Below, in pieces: positions 35,392-42,785 of a stretch of DNA of 64,000 nt. Positions within the stretch are counted from its first letter, which is position 1. Every line of letters starts with the position of its first letter. Location of the stretch: NCBI GenBank assembly GCA_013299115.1, contig JAAFKA010000017.1:1-64000 (forward strand), written 5' to 3'. Source of the stretch: Cytophagales bacterium. GTDB taxonomy: Bacteria; Bacteroidota; Bacteroidia; Cytophagales; Thermoflexibacteraceae. The position numbers were made by a program, and so were the translations under genes. The notes under the pieces were generated by a model that was not told where the DNA came from, searched no databases, and worked only from the letters and a program-made list of their open reading frames with translations.

Positions 35392-36938
35392 AAGAAAATA
35401 ATAAAAAAAAATACATTAAGGCAACCCCGCAAGGGCTTAAAGCCCTTGCGGGGTTAAAAGTTATAATTTTATCTATCATCCTTGCCAACTTTTCTCCTCT
35501 TTTTGCCCAAAAAAAAATAGCTTACAATCCTGAACAGGTCTTTTTGCCTTCGCAAATAGCCCAAGATGCTGCCCTGTTGCAACAGATTTTGTACGATTTT
35601 CACCCTAATATTTTTCATTATACGCCCAAAGACTCGGTAGATTTGTATTTTGACAAACTCAAAAAAACGGAGGCTTTTCTGAACGAAAGGCAATTTAGAA
35701 TTTTGCTACGCCAAGCCGTTGCCAAAATCCGTTGCGGACATACCAACATCATTCCTTCACAACAATTTATTGACTATTACCTCAAATATGAACCTTGTTT
35801 TTTGCCTTTTGAGGTCTATTATGCAGACAATAAATTGCGAATTACCGAAAATCTGAGCAACGACTCCACTATACAAATTGGCGATGAATTGTTGGAAGTA
35901 AACAAAATACCTGTGCAAAAACTAATTGCCCAAATTTTGGAGATAGAAAGTAGCGATGCTTTCAACGAAACAGGCAAAGTGCAGACAGTTCAGGCAGGTT
36001 TTCGTTATTTTTGCTCTTTGTTGATAGGTGTTCGCAATGATTTTTTGGTAACAATCAAAAGCCCAAACGACAGTATTCGCCAGCTTTGCGTCAGCGAAAA
36101 AACAGAACTTCCTTTGCCAAAAACCATTGAAAATAAGAGTAAGATTAAAGAAGAAAACGTACAAAAAAACAGTCGCCAAACAGCCCAAAATCAGTGGACT
36201 ATTTGGCAAAGCCACCGCCGTTTGCGAATAGATACGCTGCACAAAAAGACAGCCGTTTTACAGATAGAGGATTTTGAAGGTAGCCGTTACAAAAAATTTT
36301 ACAAGCAAGTTTTTCAGCAGTTGGCAGAGCAAAAAACCGAAAATTTGGTAATAGACCTCCGCAACAACAGTGGAGGCAAAGTAGCCCATGTGGGTCATTT
36401 GCTCTCCTATTTGCTCGACCAATCTTTCGACTACCAATTTAAACGTCAAGCTAAACCCTTGACTTTCAAGCCCTATATGGAGTCGGGCAAGTTTTGGATT
36501 GGTTTAGCACCCAAACTGTTCAGGTGGGTAGCCAAAGAGCAAAAAGTGGCAGACTCGGTGCTTTACACTATCAACTACAAACCGCAAAAGAAAAATGCTT
36601 TTAAAGGCAAGGTTTTTATCCTCACCAATGGCAATACGTTTTCGGCTGCTGCTTACCTTGCCAGCTACCTCAAACAGTTGGCAAAGGCAACCGTCATAGG
36701 CGAAGAAACAGGCGGAAGTGGCATAGGGACTAATGCTATGTTGTTTGTCTTTATCAAATTGCCCGCCACCAAAGTTTATGTAAGGTTTCCTTTGTATAGA
36801 GTAAACTATTTGCTACCAATTACAGATAACAAAAAAGGAATCACACCCGACTACGCCGTCACGTACACATGGGAGGAGTGGCTGCAAAAACAGGACAAGG
36901 AAATGCAAAAGGTGTATGAATTGGTGGGAAAGGAGTAA
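35388..36938 (+). CDS. S41-family (C-terminal-processing-like) peptidase
   Basis: 516 residues. The start ATG at 35388 overlaps the HupE-like stop. Residues 11-24 (KATPQGLKALAGLK) are encoded by a 33-nt palindrome (35423-35455) inserted before the signal peptide (VIILSIILANFSPLFAQ). A helical N-terminal region with RCGHTNI (116-121), a PDZ-like region (IGDELLEVNKIPV), then the protease core: VIDLRNNSGG, catalytic Ser419 in NGNTFSAAAY, and EETGGSG. No ATG exists between the palindrome and the mature protein, so the repeat is translated if the gene is used. Confidence 0.87.
   Translation: MKENNKKKYIKATPQGLKALAGLKVIILSIILANFSPLFAQKKIAYNPEQVFLPSQIAQDAALLQQILYDFHPNIFHYTPKDSVDLYFDKLKKTEAFLNERQFRILLRQAVAKIRCGHTNIIPSQQFIDYYLKYEPCFLPFEVYYADNKLRITENLSNDSTIQIGDELLEVNKIPVQKLIAQILEIESSDAFNETGKVQTVQAGFRYFCSLLIGVRNDFLVTIKSPNDSIRQLCVSEKTELPLPKTIENKSKIKEENVQKNSRQTAQNQWTIWQSHRRLRIDTLHKKTAVLQIEDFEGSRYKKFYKQVFQQLAEQKTENLVIDLRNNSGGKVAHVGHLLSYLLDQSFDYQFKRQAKPLTFKPYMESGKFWIGLAPKLFRWVAKEQKVADSVLYTINYKPQKKNAFKGKVFILTNGNTFSAAAYLASYLKQLAKATVIGEETGGSGIGTNAMLFVFIKLPATKVYVRFPLYRVNYLLPITDNKKGITPDYAVTYTWEEWLQKQDKEMQKVYELVGKE
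35423..35455. repeat. 33-nt palindrome inside the S41 protease frame
   Basis: AACCCCGCAAGGGCTT, a central A, then its exact complement AAGCCCTTGCGGGGTT. Perfect 16-bp stem, in frame, GC-rich compared with its AT-rich surroundings. Confidence 0.9.
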
Positions 36939-36958
36939 GGAGTTGCAAAACTTCGTAT

Positions 36959-36996
36959 AAAAAAAGTCATACAAATTGAAATTGTATGACTTTTTT
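36959..36996. terminator. Bidirectional terminator between the S41 peptidase and RhlE genes
   Basis: AAAAAGTCATACAA pairs with TTGTATGACTTTTT. Same core as the hairpin at 30423. Confidence 0.85.
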
Positions 36997-37004
36997 AACT
37001 TTTT

Positions 37005-38393
37005 TTACTCTTTGTTTCCCCCTTTAAAGATAGAATTTTCTGTTTTGGGGGCTTTGGCAATATTTTTTTCTACTCCTTTGTCTTTGTTGCCAAGTCCTCT
37101 GTGTGCAGGTTTTTGGGCTTTTCTTTCTCCTCCGTTGTTGCCATTGCCCGATGAATTAGCCCCTTGCGAATTGCCGTTTTTGTGTGCAGGTCTTTGGTTG
37201 TTGCTTTTGCGTTGTTCGGGTCTTTGGTTTGCCTTTTTTTCCTTGATGTCAAAAATAGTCATCGGGAAAGGGTGATTAGAAACCACAGGCAATACTCTAC
37301 CAATAGTTTTTTGAATGTCTTTGAGGTATTCTTTTTCTTCCACATCACAAAAAGACAAGGCAATGCCCTGTTGCCCTGCCCTGCCTGTACGACCAATTCG
37401 GTGGATATAGGTTTCAGGCAAGTTTGGCAATTCATAGTTAATCACGTGAGAAAGTAAATCTATGTCTATGCCTCTGGCTGCAATGTCCGTTGCGACCAAC
37501 ACCTTTATTTGCCCTGTTTTGAAGTTGTTGAGGGCATTTTGCCTGTTATTTTGCGACTTGTTGCCGTGAATAGCTTGGGCGTAGATTCCCGATTTTCCCA
37601 ATTCTTGCACCACTTTGTCTGCCCCGTGTTTGGTGCGTGTAAAGACCAAAGCCGACTGAATTTGTGCATTTTTGAGCAAATAAACCAATAAGTTTTTCTT
37701 GCGTTGAGCATCTACAAAATAAATACTTTGCTGCACAGTATCTGCCGTAACCGTAGGTGGCGTTATTTCCACTCTTTCAGGATAATTAAGCAAGGTATCT
37801 GCCAATTTTTGCACCGCAGGAGGCATGGTAGCGGAGAAAAACAAGGTTTGTTTACGAGGTGGCAATTTTTCAATTACTTTCTTTACATCATTGATAAAAC
37901 CCATGTCCAGCATACGGTCTGCTTCGTCTAAGACAAAAACATTAACCGAAGACAAGTCCACCTGTCGTTGGTGCATCAGGTCGAGCAACCGACCAGGAGT
38001 AGCTACCAAAATCTCCACACCATTGCGGAGGGCAGTGGTTTGGGCTGCTTGCGAAACACCACCAAAAATAACAGTGTGTTTGATAGGCAAATATTTGCCG
38101 TAAGTAGCAAAACTCTCAGCAATTTGAATAGCCAATTCACGAGTGGGCGTAAGCACCAAGACCTGAATAAATCGTCTGCCTTTGGGGTTGGGGTTGCTTT
38201 CGTGAAGGAGTTGCAAAATAGGAATGGCAAAGGCTGCTGTTTTGCCTGTACCTGTTTGGGCAGTGCCTAAGAGGTCTTTGCGTTGCAACACAATGGGTAT
38301 AGCTTGTGCCTGTATGGGGGTGGGGGTTTCATAGCCTTCGTCTTTGAGTGCGTGGCGAATAGGCTCTATGAGTGCTAATTTTTCGAATGACAT
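37005..38393 (-). CDS. rhlE: DEAD-box ATP-dependent RNA helicase, RhlE type
   Basis: 462 residues. Q-motif about 22-29 (TPIQAQAIP), motif I AQTGTGKT, II DEAD, III SAT, IV-VI with HRIGRTGRAGQ. The basic, Gly/Asn-rich tail after residue 375 (QRPEQRKSNNQRP..) is typical of RhlE and CsdA-like enzymes acting on ribosomal or cold-folded RNAs. Core helicase assignment is certain; the RhlE subtype is from overall similarity. Confidence 0.95.
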   Translation of the reverse strand: MSFEKLALIEPIRHALKDEGYETPTPIQAQAIPIVLQRKDLLGTAQTGTGKTAAFAIPILQLLHESNPNPKGRRFIQVLVLTPTRELAIQIAESFATYGKYLPIKHTVIFGGVSQAAQTTALRNGVEILVATPGRLLDLMHQRQVDLSSVNVFVLDEADRMLDMGFINDVKKVIEKLPPRKQTLFFSATMPPAVQKLADTLLNYPERVEITPPTVTADTVQQSIYFVDAQRKKNLLVYLLKNAQIQSALVFTRTKHGADKVVQELGKSGIYAQAIHGNKSQNNRQNALNNFKTGQIKVLVATDIAARGIDIDLLSHVINYELPNLPETYIHRIGRTGRAGQQGIALSFCDVEEKEYLKDIQKTIGRVLPVVSNHPFPMTIFDIKEKKANQRPEQRKSNNQRPAHKNGNSQGANSSGNGNNGGERKAQKPAHRGLGNKDKGVEKNIAKAPKTENSIFKGGNKE

Positions 38394-38565
38394 AATAAAA
38401 ATTTTACAAAGGTAACAAAATTTTTATTCTTTTGGTGGCTTTGCAATTAAAAATATTGAAACGGTTTCATTGTTTTACCGTTTAAGCAAGAACTATTGGC
38501 AGGGTTTACAACCACTGCCAAAGTCTATCAACATTCTACTATGTCAGAGTTATGCTTTGCTAACC

Positions 38566-39843
38566 TTACGCTGTTTGGGGCTGTATGCCCAACGCCTGCA
38601 TAACAGGCAACAAACCTGCATTTTTATACGTGCCATCTTTCAACTTGCCCGATATAGCTTCAAAAGCTGCAATGGTTTCTTTCACATCTGCCAAAGTATG
38701 CGAAGCCGTAGGTATTAAACGCAACATCAACACATCTTTTGGCACAACAGGATACAACACAACAGAGCAGAAAATGTTGTAGTTTGAACGTAAATCTACA
38801 ATCAAATTGGCTGCCTCCGATTCGCCACCCTGCAAAAATACAGGCGTAACAGGAGATTCTGATTTTGCACCTATGTTAAAACCTCTTTCACGCAAAGCAC
38901 TTTGTAAGGCTTTCACAATAGTCCATAAGTTTTGACGCAATTCAGGTTTGCTACGCAACAACTCCAACCTTTTTATATTGCCATAGACAATAGGCATAGG
39001 CAAAGTTTTTGCAAAAATTTGCGACCTTGTGTTGTAACGCAAGAAGTCTAATACTTTTTTGGGTCCAGAAACAAAAGCCCCAATGCTTGCCATAGATTTG
39101 GCAAAGGTAGAGAAATACAAATCTACGCCGTCTTGCACGCCTTGCTCTTCGCCCACGCCTGCACCTGTTTTGCCCATTGTACCGAAACCATGTGCATCGT
39201 CTATCAACAAACGGAATTGGAATTTATTTTTCAATTCCACAATGTCTTTCACTCTGCCCATATCTCCCAACATACCAAATACGCCTTCGGTAATAACCAA
39301 AATAGACCCACCTGTTTTTTCTACTAATTTGGTTGCTCTTTCTAATTGCTTTTCGCAACTTTCTATGTTGTTGTGCGGAAACACAAATCTTTTGGCAAAA
39401 CTCATACGCAACCCATCGAGAATACACGCATGGCACTCCGAGTCATAGACTACGGCATCTTGGCGGGTCAGCAAAGCATCGATGATAGACATCACACCTT
39501 GGTAGCCAAAATTCATAACCATAGAGTCTTCTTTGCCCACAAAAGACGAAAGTTGTCTTTCAAATTCCTCTATCATATCCGAGTTGCCCGACATCATTCT
39601 TGCTCCCATTGGGTAAGCCAAGCCATAACGTGCTGCACCGTCTGCGTCTGCTTTACGCACTTCGGGGTGGTTTGCCAACCCTAAGTAGTCGTTTAAGCTC
39701 CAATTCAATACTTTTTTACCTCTAAAAGTCATGCGAGGTGCCACATCACCCTCCAACTTAGGGAAGGCAAAATAACCATGAGCAATGTCCGAATATTGCC
39801 CCAAAGGTCCTTTATTTTGTGCTAATCTGTCGAATAAATCCAC
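38566..39843 (-). CDS. Serine palmitoyltransferase-like PLP enzyme (alpha-oxoamine synthase family)
   Basis: 425 residues. Alpha-oxoamine synthases condense an amino acid with acyl-CoA and include serine palmitoyltransferase, KBL and BioF. Seen: the NDYLGLANHP motif, GNSDMIEEFERQLSSFVG, DDAHGFGTMGKTG and the PLP Lys in STFAKSMASIG. The long N-terminus (MDLFDRLAQNKGPLGQYSDIAHGY) resembles Bacteroidota sphingolipid/sulfonolipid enzymes. Whether serine (sphingolipid) or cysteate (capnine-type sulfonolipid) is used cannot be told. A ceramidase-like gene is at 4654. Expressed from its own promoter. Confidence 0.85.
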   Translation of the reverse strand: MDLFDRLAQNKGPLGQYSDIAHGYFAFPKLEGDVAPRMTFRGKKVLNWSLNDYLGLANHPEVRKADADGAARYGLAYPMGARMMSGNSDMIEEFERQLSSFVGKEDSMVMNFGYQGVMSIIDALLTRQDAVVYDSECHACILDGLRMSFAKRFVFPHNNIESCEKQLERATKLVEKTGGSILVITEGVFGMLGDMGRVKDIVELKNKFQFRLLIDDAHGFGTMGKTGAGVGEEQGVQDGVDLYFSTFAKSMASIGAFVSGPKKVLDFLRYNTRSQIFAKTLPMPIVYGNIKRLELLRSKPELRQNLWTIVKALQSALRERGFNIGAKSESPVTPVFLQGGESEAANLIVDLRSNYNIFCSVVLYPVVPKDVLMLRLIPTASHTLADVKETIAAFEAISGKLKDGTYKNAGLLPVMQALGIQPQTA

Positions 39844-39869
39844 TTGCTGAGATGTTTTGAAAATGACTG

Positions 39870-39900
39870 CAAATATAATGTTTTTTTTATTTTAACACAA
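39870..39900 (-). promoter_or_regulatory. Promoter of the Spt-like gene
   Basis: On the minus strand: TTG (39898-39900), 20 bases, TATATTTG (39870-39877). Matches the consensus fully; 26 bases before the start. Confidence 0.75.
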
Positions 39901-40069
39901 AATTATTATTTTGTTGTTAGGTTTTCCTTGCAAAAATTGCTTTAACCGCAGCCTACGCAAAGTCTTACGCAAAGTACACAAAGAAAAAATAACAAGCTTT
40001 GCAACCTTTGCGTTTTCTTTGTGACCTTTGCTGTTAAGTACACAATAGTTACTTAACAGCAATTTAACT
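39901..40069. other. Intergenic: CGCAAAG-type inverted repeat
   Basis: GCAAAGTACACAAAGAAAA (39971-39989) and TTTTCTTTGTGACCTTTGC (about 40014-40032) can pair, and ACGCAAAG motifs recur. A similar CGCAAAG/CGCAGAG string lies at 56271-56310. TAAGTACACAATAG and TACTTAACAG add another small inversion. No gene. Confidence 0.5.
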
Positions 40070-40100
40070 TTGTTGTTATTTTAAAATTTTGGTATATTTG
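40070..40100 (+). promoter_or_regulatory. Promoter separated from its gene by a MITE
   Basis: TTG (40070-40072), 20-base spacer, TATATTTG (40093-40100): perfect consensus. The family G MITE begins within ten bases after it; the first coherent gene downstream is the 45-residue protein at 40297. Confidence 0.65.
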
Positions 40101-40107
40101 CAGCCTA

Positions 40108-40267
40108 TGGACTTGTTTAGTTGGGAAAGCTATAACGTCTTTTACACGCAGATAACACTGATTTTACGGATAGAACACTGATTTTTTATTTTTTTATCCG
40201 TAAAAATCAGTTTAATCAGTGTTATCTGTGTGCTAAGTCGTCTGGTTGAAGGCAACTAAACAAGTCC
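40108..40267. repeat. Family G MITE, 160 bp, complete
   Basis: Ends GGACTTGTTTAGTTG (40110-40124) and CAACTAAACAAGTCC (40253-40267) are inverted. The interior is itself a long imperfect hairpin (CAGATAACACTGATT.. with AATCAGTGTTATCTGTG). Partial copies: 30344-30421 (right half) and 53471-53570 (stem). No ORF longer than 24 codons. Confidence 0.8.
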
Positions 40268-40296
40268 TAATATAAAAAAACTCAAATTTTTTTTCT

Positions 40297-40434
40297 ATGG
40301 AAAAGACAAATGATAAATTTATGGACAATATCCGCCAAATCAATAAAGCCTTGAAGGGCGTGGAGGCGGTGAGTTATTGGTTTTATGCTGTGGTTGCTCT
40401 TGTGGTGGTGGCAAAAGGCTTGTTAAGTCTGTAA
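40297..40434 (+). CDS. Small single-TM protein, 45 residues
   Basis: MEKTNDKFMDNIRQINKALKG, then one TM helix (VSYWFYAVVALVVVAKGLL). Short polar N-terminus and TM tail are a common pattern of small membrane proteins in Bacteroidota. It would have been read from the promoter at 40070 before the MITE arrived. Coding is likely from the clean frame and start, but not proven. Confidence 0.55.
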   Translation: MEKTNDKFMDNIRQINKALKGVEAVSYWFYAVVALVVVAKGLLSL

Positions 40435-40452
40435 GCACGGTAACAGCGTAAG

Positions 40453-40531
40453 GTAACATAAGCTTTAGCGTGTGATTTTTTGCTTTGTTATCGCATAGCC
40501 ACCAAGTGCCACACGCTAAGGCGTATGTTAC
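40453..40531. repeat. Pair of inverted family F repeats
   Basis: GTAACATAAGCTTTAGCGTGTG (40453-40474) and its inverse CACACGCTAAGGCGTATGTTAC (40510-40531) form a 22-bp stem with mismatches around a 35-base loop. Single copies are at 5966, 53371, 54251 and 57556. Confidence 0.75.
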
Positions 40532-40553
40532 ATTCGAACTATTCAATAGGAAG

Positions 40554-40895
40554 ATGCCACTCAACACCACTCAAAAAGGCAAAATAGCCGAGCAACAAGC
40601 CCAAAATTATTTGCAACAGCAAGGTTATGAGTTATTGACTACCAATTACAGGCAAGGGAGAGGGGAAATAGATTTAATAATGCGTAAGCCAAACCTTGTT
40701 ATTTTTGTAGAGGTCAAGAGCCGAAAAAATGCCGATTTTGGCAACCCTGAAATAGCTGTAACACCGCAAAAGCAAAATCTGATTCAACAAACGGCAGAGG
40801 CTTATCTCCTCGCAAATAATTTGCATTGCCCTATTCGGTTTGATATTATTGCTATTACAGGCAATGAAATTGAGCATTTTGAAGATGTGTTTTGA
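40554..40895 (+). CDS. YraN/UPF0102-family endonuclease-fold protein
   Basis: 113 residues from MPLNTTQKGKIAEQQAQNYL, the conserved YraN start; an upstream 23 codons would read into a family F repeat. The PD-(D/E)XK-like core GRGEIDLIMR..FVEVKSRK is the family signature. UPF0102 members are near-universal in bacteria with an unclear role in DNA repair or processing. Confidence 0.93.
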   Translation: MPLNTTQKGKIAEQQAQNYLQQQGYELLTTNYRQGRGEIDLIMRKPNLVIFVEVKSRKNADFGNPEIAVTPQKQNLIQQTAEAYLLANNLHCPIRFDIIAITGNEIEHFEDVF

Positions 40896-41133
40896 GAAAA
40901 AAATGGTTGTTATTAGTAAAACTGTGATGGTCTGATAAGCAAACACTAAGTAGGCTTTAGTATTTGAAACTTCTACGACAGTTTATAGAAAACTATTACG
41001 AAAAAAAGCATACACTTGTTGAGTTTCAAGTTCTTAACTAAAAAAATATAATTTTTTTGATTGAGAATTTGGAATTACTGTAATTATTTGCTTATTTTGC
41101 AAAGTAAAATTTAAGCGTAACAAAAATCAAAAC

Positions 41134-41208
41134 GGAGGGAGTAGCTCAGTAGGTTAGAGCACCAGATTGTGGTTCTGGGGGTCGTGGGTTCGAAACCCAT
41201 TTCTCTCC
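41134..41208 (+). tRNA. tRNA-His (anticodon GTG)
   Basis: Cloverleaf: acceptor GAGGGAG / TTCTCTC (two wobbles), D stem GCTC/GAGC, anticodon stem CCAGA/TCTGG with loop TTGTGGT (anticodon GTG), T arm GTGGG TTCGAAA CCCAT. An extra G at 41134 opposite C73 (41208) is the His-specific G-1. CCA is not encoded. A terminator follows. Confidence 0.95.
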
Positions 41209-41210
41209 CT

Positions 41211-41245
41211 AAAAAAGTCGTTAAAGAAATTTGACGACTTTTTTT
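41211..41245 (+). terminator. Terminator after tRNA-His
   Basis: AAAAAGTCGT pairs with ACGACTTTTT, followed by T residues. Confidence 0.85.
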
Positions 41246-41261
41246 ATGACTAAATAGAAAG

Positions 41262-41708
41262 AATTTTACACAGGAAAAAAAACAGCATACGATAAAAAAC
41301 TTAGTCATCACGAATAAAGATGGGCTGATAGTCTTTGTAAGCCCTACTTTTCGTGGAAAAGTACACGATAAGTTGTTAGCTGACACTTTGTTAATCACTA
41401 AAAAATGTACTTTACTAACAGATTTAGGGTTTTATGGTTGGAAACTTCCTGAAACCATAGTTGTCATGCCGCACAAAAAGCCTAAAAAAAAATCCCTGAC
41501 CAAGCTACAGAAAGTACAGAACAGATTGCAAAGCAGAGAAAGAGTAAAAATAGAAAATATTTTTGCTCACGTAAAAATCCTTAGAATTGTGAAAGAAAGA
41601 ATAAGAACTTACATAGAAGAAACTAAAAATACCGTATTTACGATAGCAGTAGCCCTTTACAATTTCAGAAGAACTTTTGCTTTAAAAAGAAAAATTATTT
41701 ACTTGTAA
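41262..41708 (+). pseudogene. IS5-like DDE transposase, 5'-truncated and frameshifted
   Basis: Two frames join: TGKKTAYDKK, then after a one-base slip near 41295 NLVITNKDGLIVFVSPTFRG..HDKLLADTLL and on to stop at 41706. The second catalytic Asp region (TDLGFYGW) and the terminal Glu region (RVKIENIFAHVKILR) are present; the first Asp and the left terminal repeat are missing. The right end TTATTTATAAACTCTA is at 41709-41724. The break lies just after the tRNA-His terminator. Confidence 0.85.
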
Positions 41709-41779
41709 TTATTTATAAACTCTAATAAAGAGTTTTCTATTTCCTATCTTGCAATAAAAATCATACCATTGTCAACCTT

Positions 41780-42712
41780 ATGAACTCCACCAACATAGAA
41801 ACCCAAGCCCTTGCTGAACTCAAAGCATTGGCAAATGCAAAACTTCAAACCACCAAAGAAGCCGACCTGATAAGAAAAAGAGAGGAACATCTTTTGGAAG
41901 TATTGGAAACTAACTATAAAAACAATGATTACGACAAGCTAAAAAATATAGTAACCGTACTTTACAGGTATGTGAAGAAACAACCCAATTTTGCAGATAT
42001 TCTGCCCAACGAACAGCAAAGTGAAACACAAAGAGAGACTGCCTTCAAAAAATTGTGGGGAGCTATAAAGAACAGTGCTTTGTTATCTAATAAAGATGCA
42101 GGTGTTTTCCCCAACGAACGAAGTATAAAAGATTTTTTGCTGACTGAAAAAAAGATAATCAATAAAACTAAAAATTTCTTAGCTATTTGTTATGGCAATG
42201 CGGTTGATTTTGAGGATTACTGCCAAAAAGTAAAAAATAGTGCCGAAGGAATTGAAGGAAGGTGGATTTCGGTGGTGCGGAGCAATGATGGTTTGTATTT
42301 GCTGTTTTCAAATTTGGTGGTAGAACAAACAGGAGAACAGACCTACAAAGCAAATTTAGACAATAAATTTGAAGGCGAAGGCAGAGTAATTGGTAGTTAT
42401 TTTCAATGTATTTTGCAAAATGAATGTAAAATCTTGTTGCTTTCTTTCTTTTTGGGTGCCAACAAACAACCCAAACTATTGAAAGGAACTTTTAGCACCG
42501 TAGCCACCAATGGCTCACCTGTGGCGGGCATAGAGTTGTTAGTCCGCCCTGCTTTGCTGCCCAAACTTGTTGCCCCTTGTAAGTTTGACCTAAAAGACAG
42601 CAAAATTTGGGAAAAAACAGAGCCTTGTCTGCAAAAAGTATTCGAGGATTTTGATAAATGTTATTTTAAAATAGACAGTAACAAAGTGTATTTTGAGTGG
42701 GCAGATTTGTAA
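41780..42712 (+). CDS. Hypothetical protein upstream of the TIR gene
   Basis: 310 residues, soluble. N-terminal third is helical and charged (KALANAKLQTTKEADLIRKREEHL); the C-terminal half is beta-rich (GIEGRWISVVRSNDGLYLLFSNLVV, GEGRVIGSYFQ, LLKGTFSTVATNGSPVAGIELLVRP). The domain split looks like a helical adaptor plus a beta-sandwich sensor such as occur next to bacterial TIR and caspase-like effectors, but I do not recognise a named family. Same strand as the TIR gene, 73 bases upstream with a family A palindrome between. Confidence 0.8.
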   Translation: MNSTNIETQALAELKALANAKLQTTKEADLIRKREEHLLEVLETNYKNNDYDKLKNIVTVLYRYVKKQPNFADILPNEQQSETQRETAFKKLWGAIKNSALLSNKDAGVFPNERSIKDFLLTEKKIINKTKNFLAICYGNAVDFEDYCQKVKNSAEGIEGRWISVVRSNDGLYLLFSNLVVEQTGEQTYKANLDNKFEGEGRVIGSYFQCILQNECKILLLSFFLGANKQPKLLKGTFSTVATNGSPVAGIELLVRPALLPKLVAPCKFDLKDSKIWEKTEPCLQKVFEDFDKCYFKIDSNKVYFEWADL

Positions 42713-42766
42713 AACGGAATTTAGTCTGTTGCTCATCTGTTGTAACCAAACGGACTAAAGTCCGTT
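42713..42766. repeat. Family A palindromes upstream of the TIR gene
   Basis: AACGGACTAAAGTCCGTT (42749-42766) is a perfect palindrome, followed by CTACA; a degenerate copy (AACGGAATTTAGTCTGTT) is at 42713-42730. The 42746-42771 stretch is identical to the repeat unit amplified inside the TIR gene at 43539-43564. Confidence 0.88.
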
Positions 42767-42785
42767 CTACATAAAAAATAATCGT

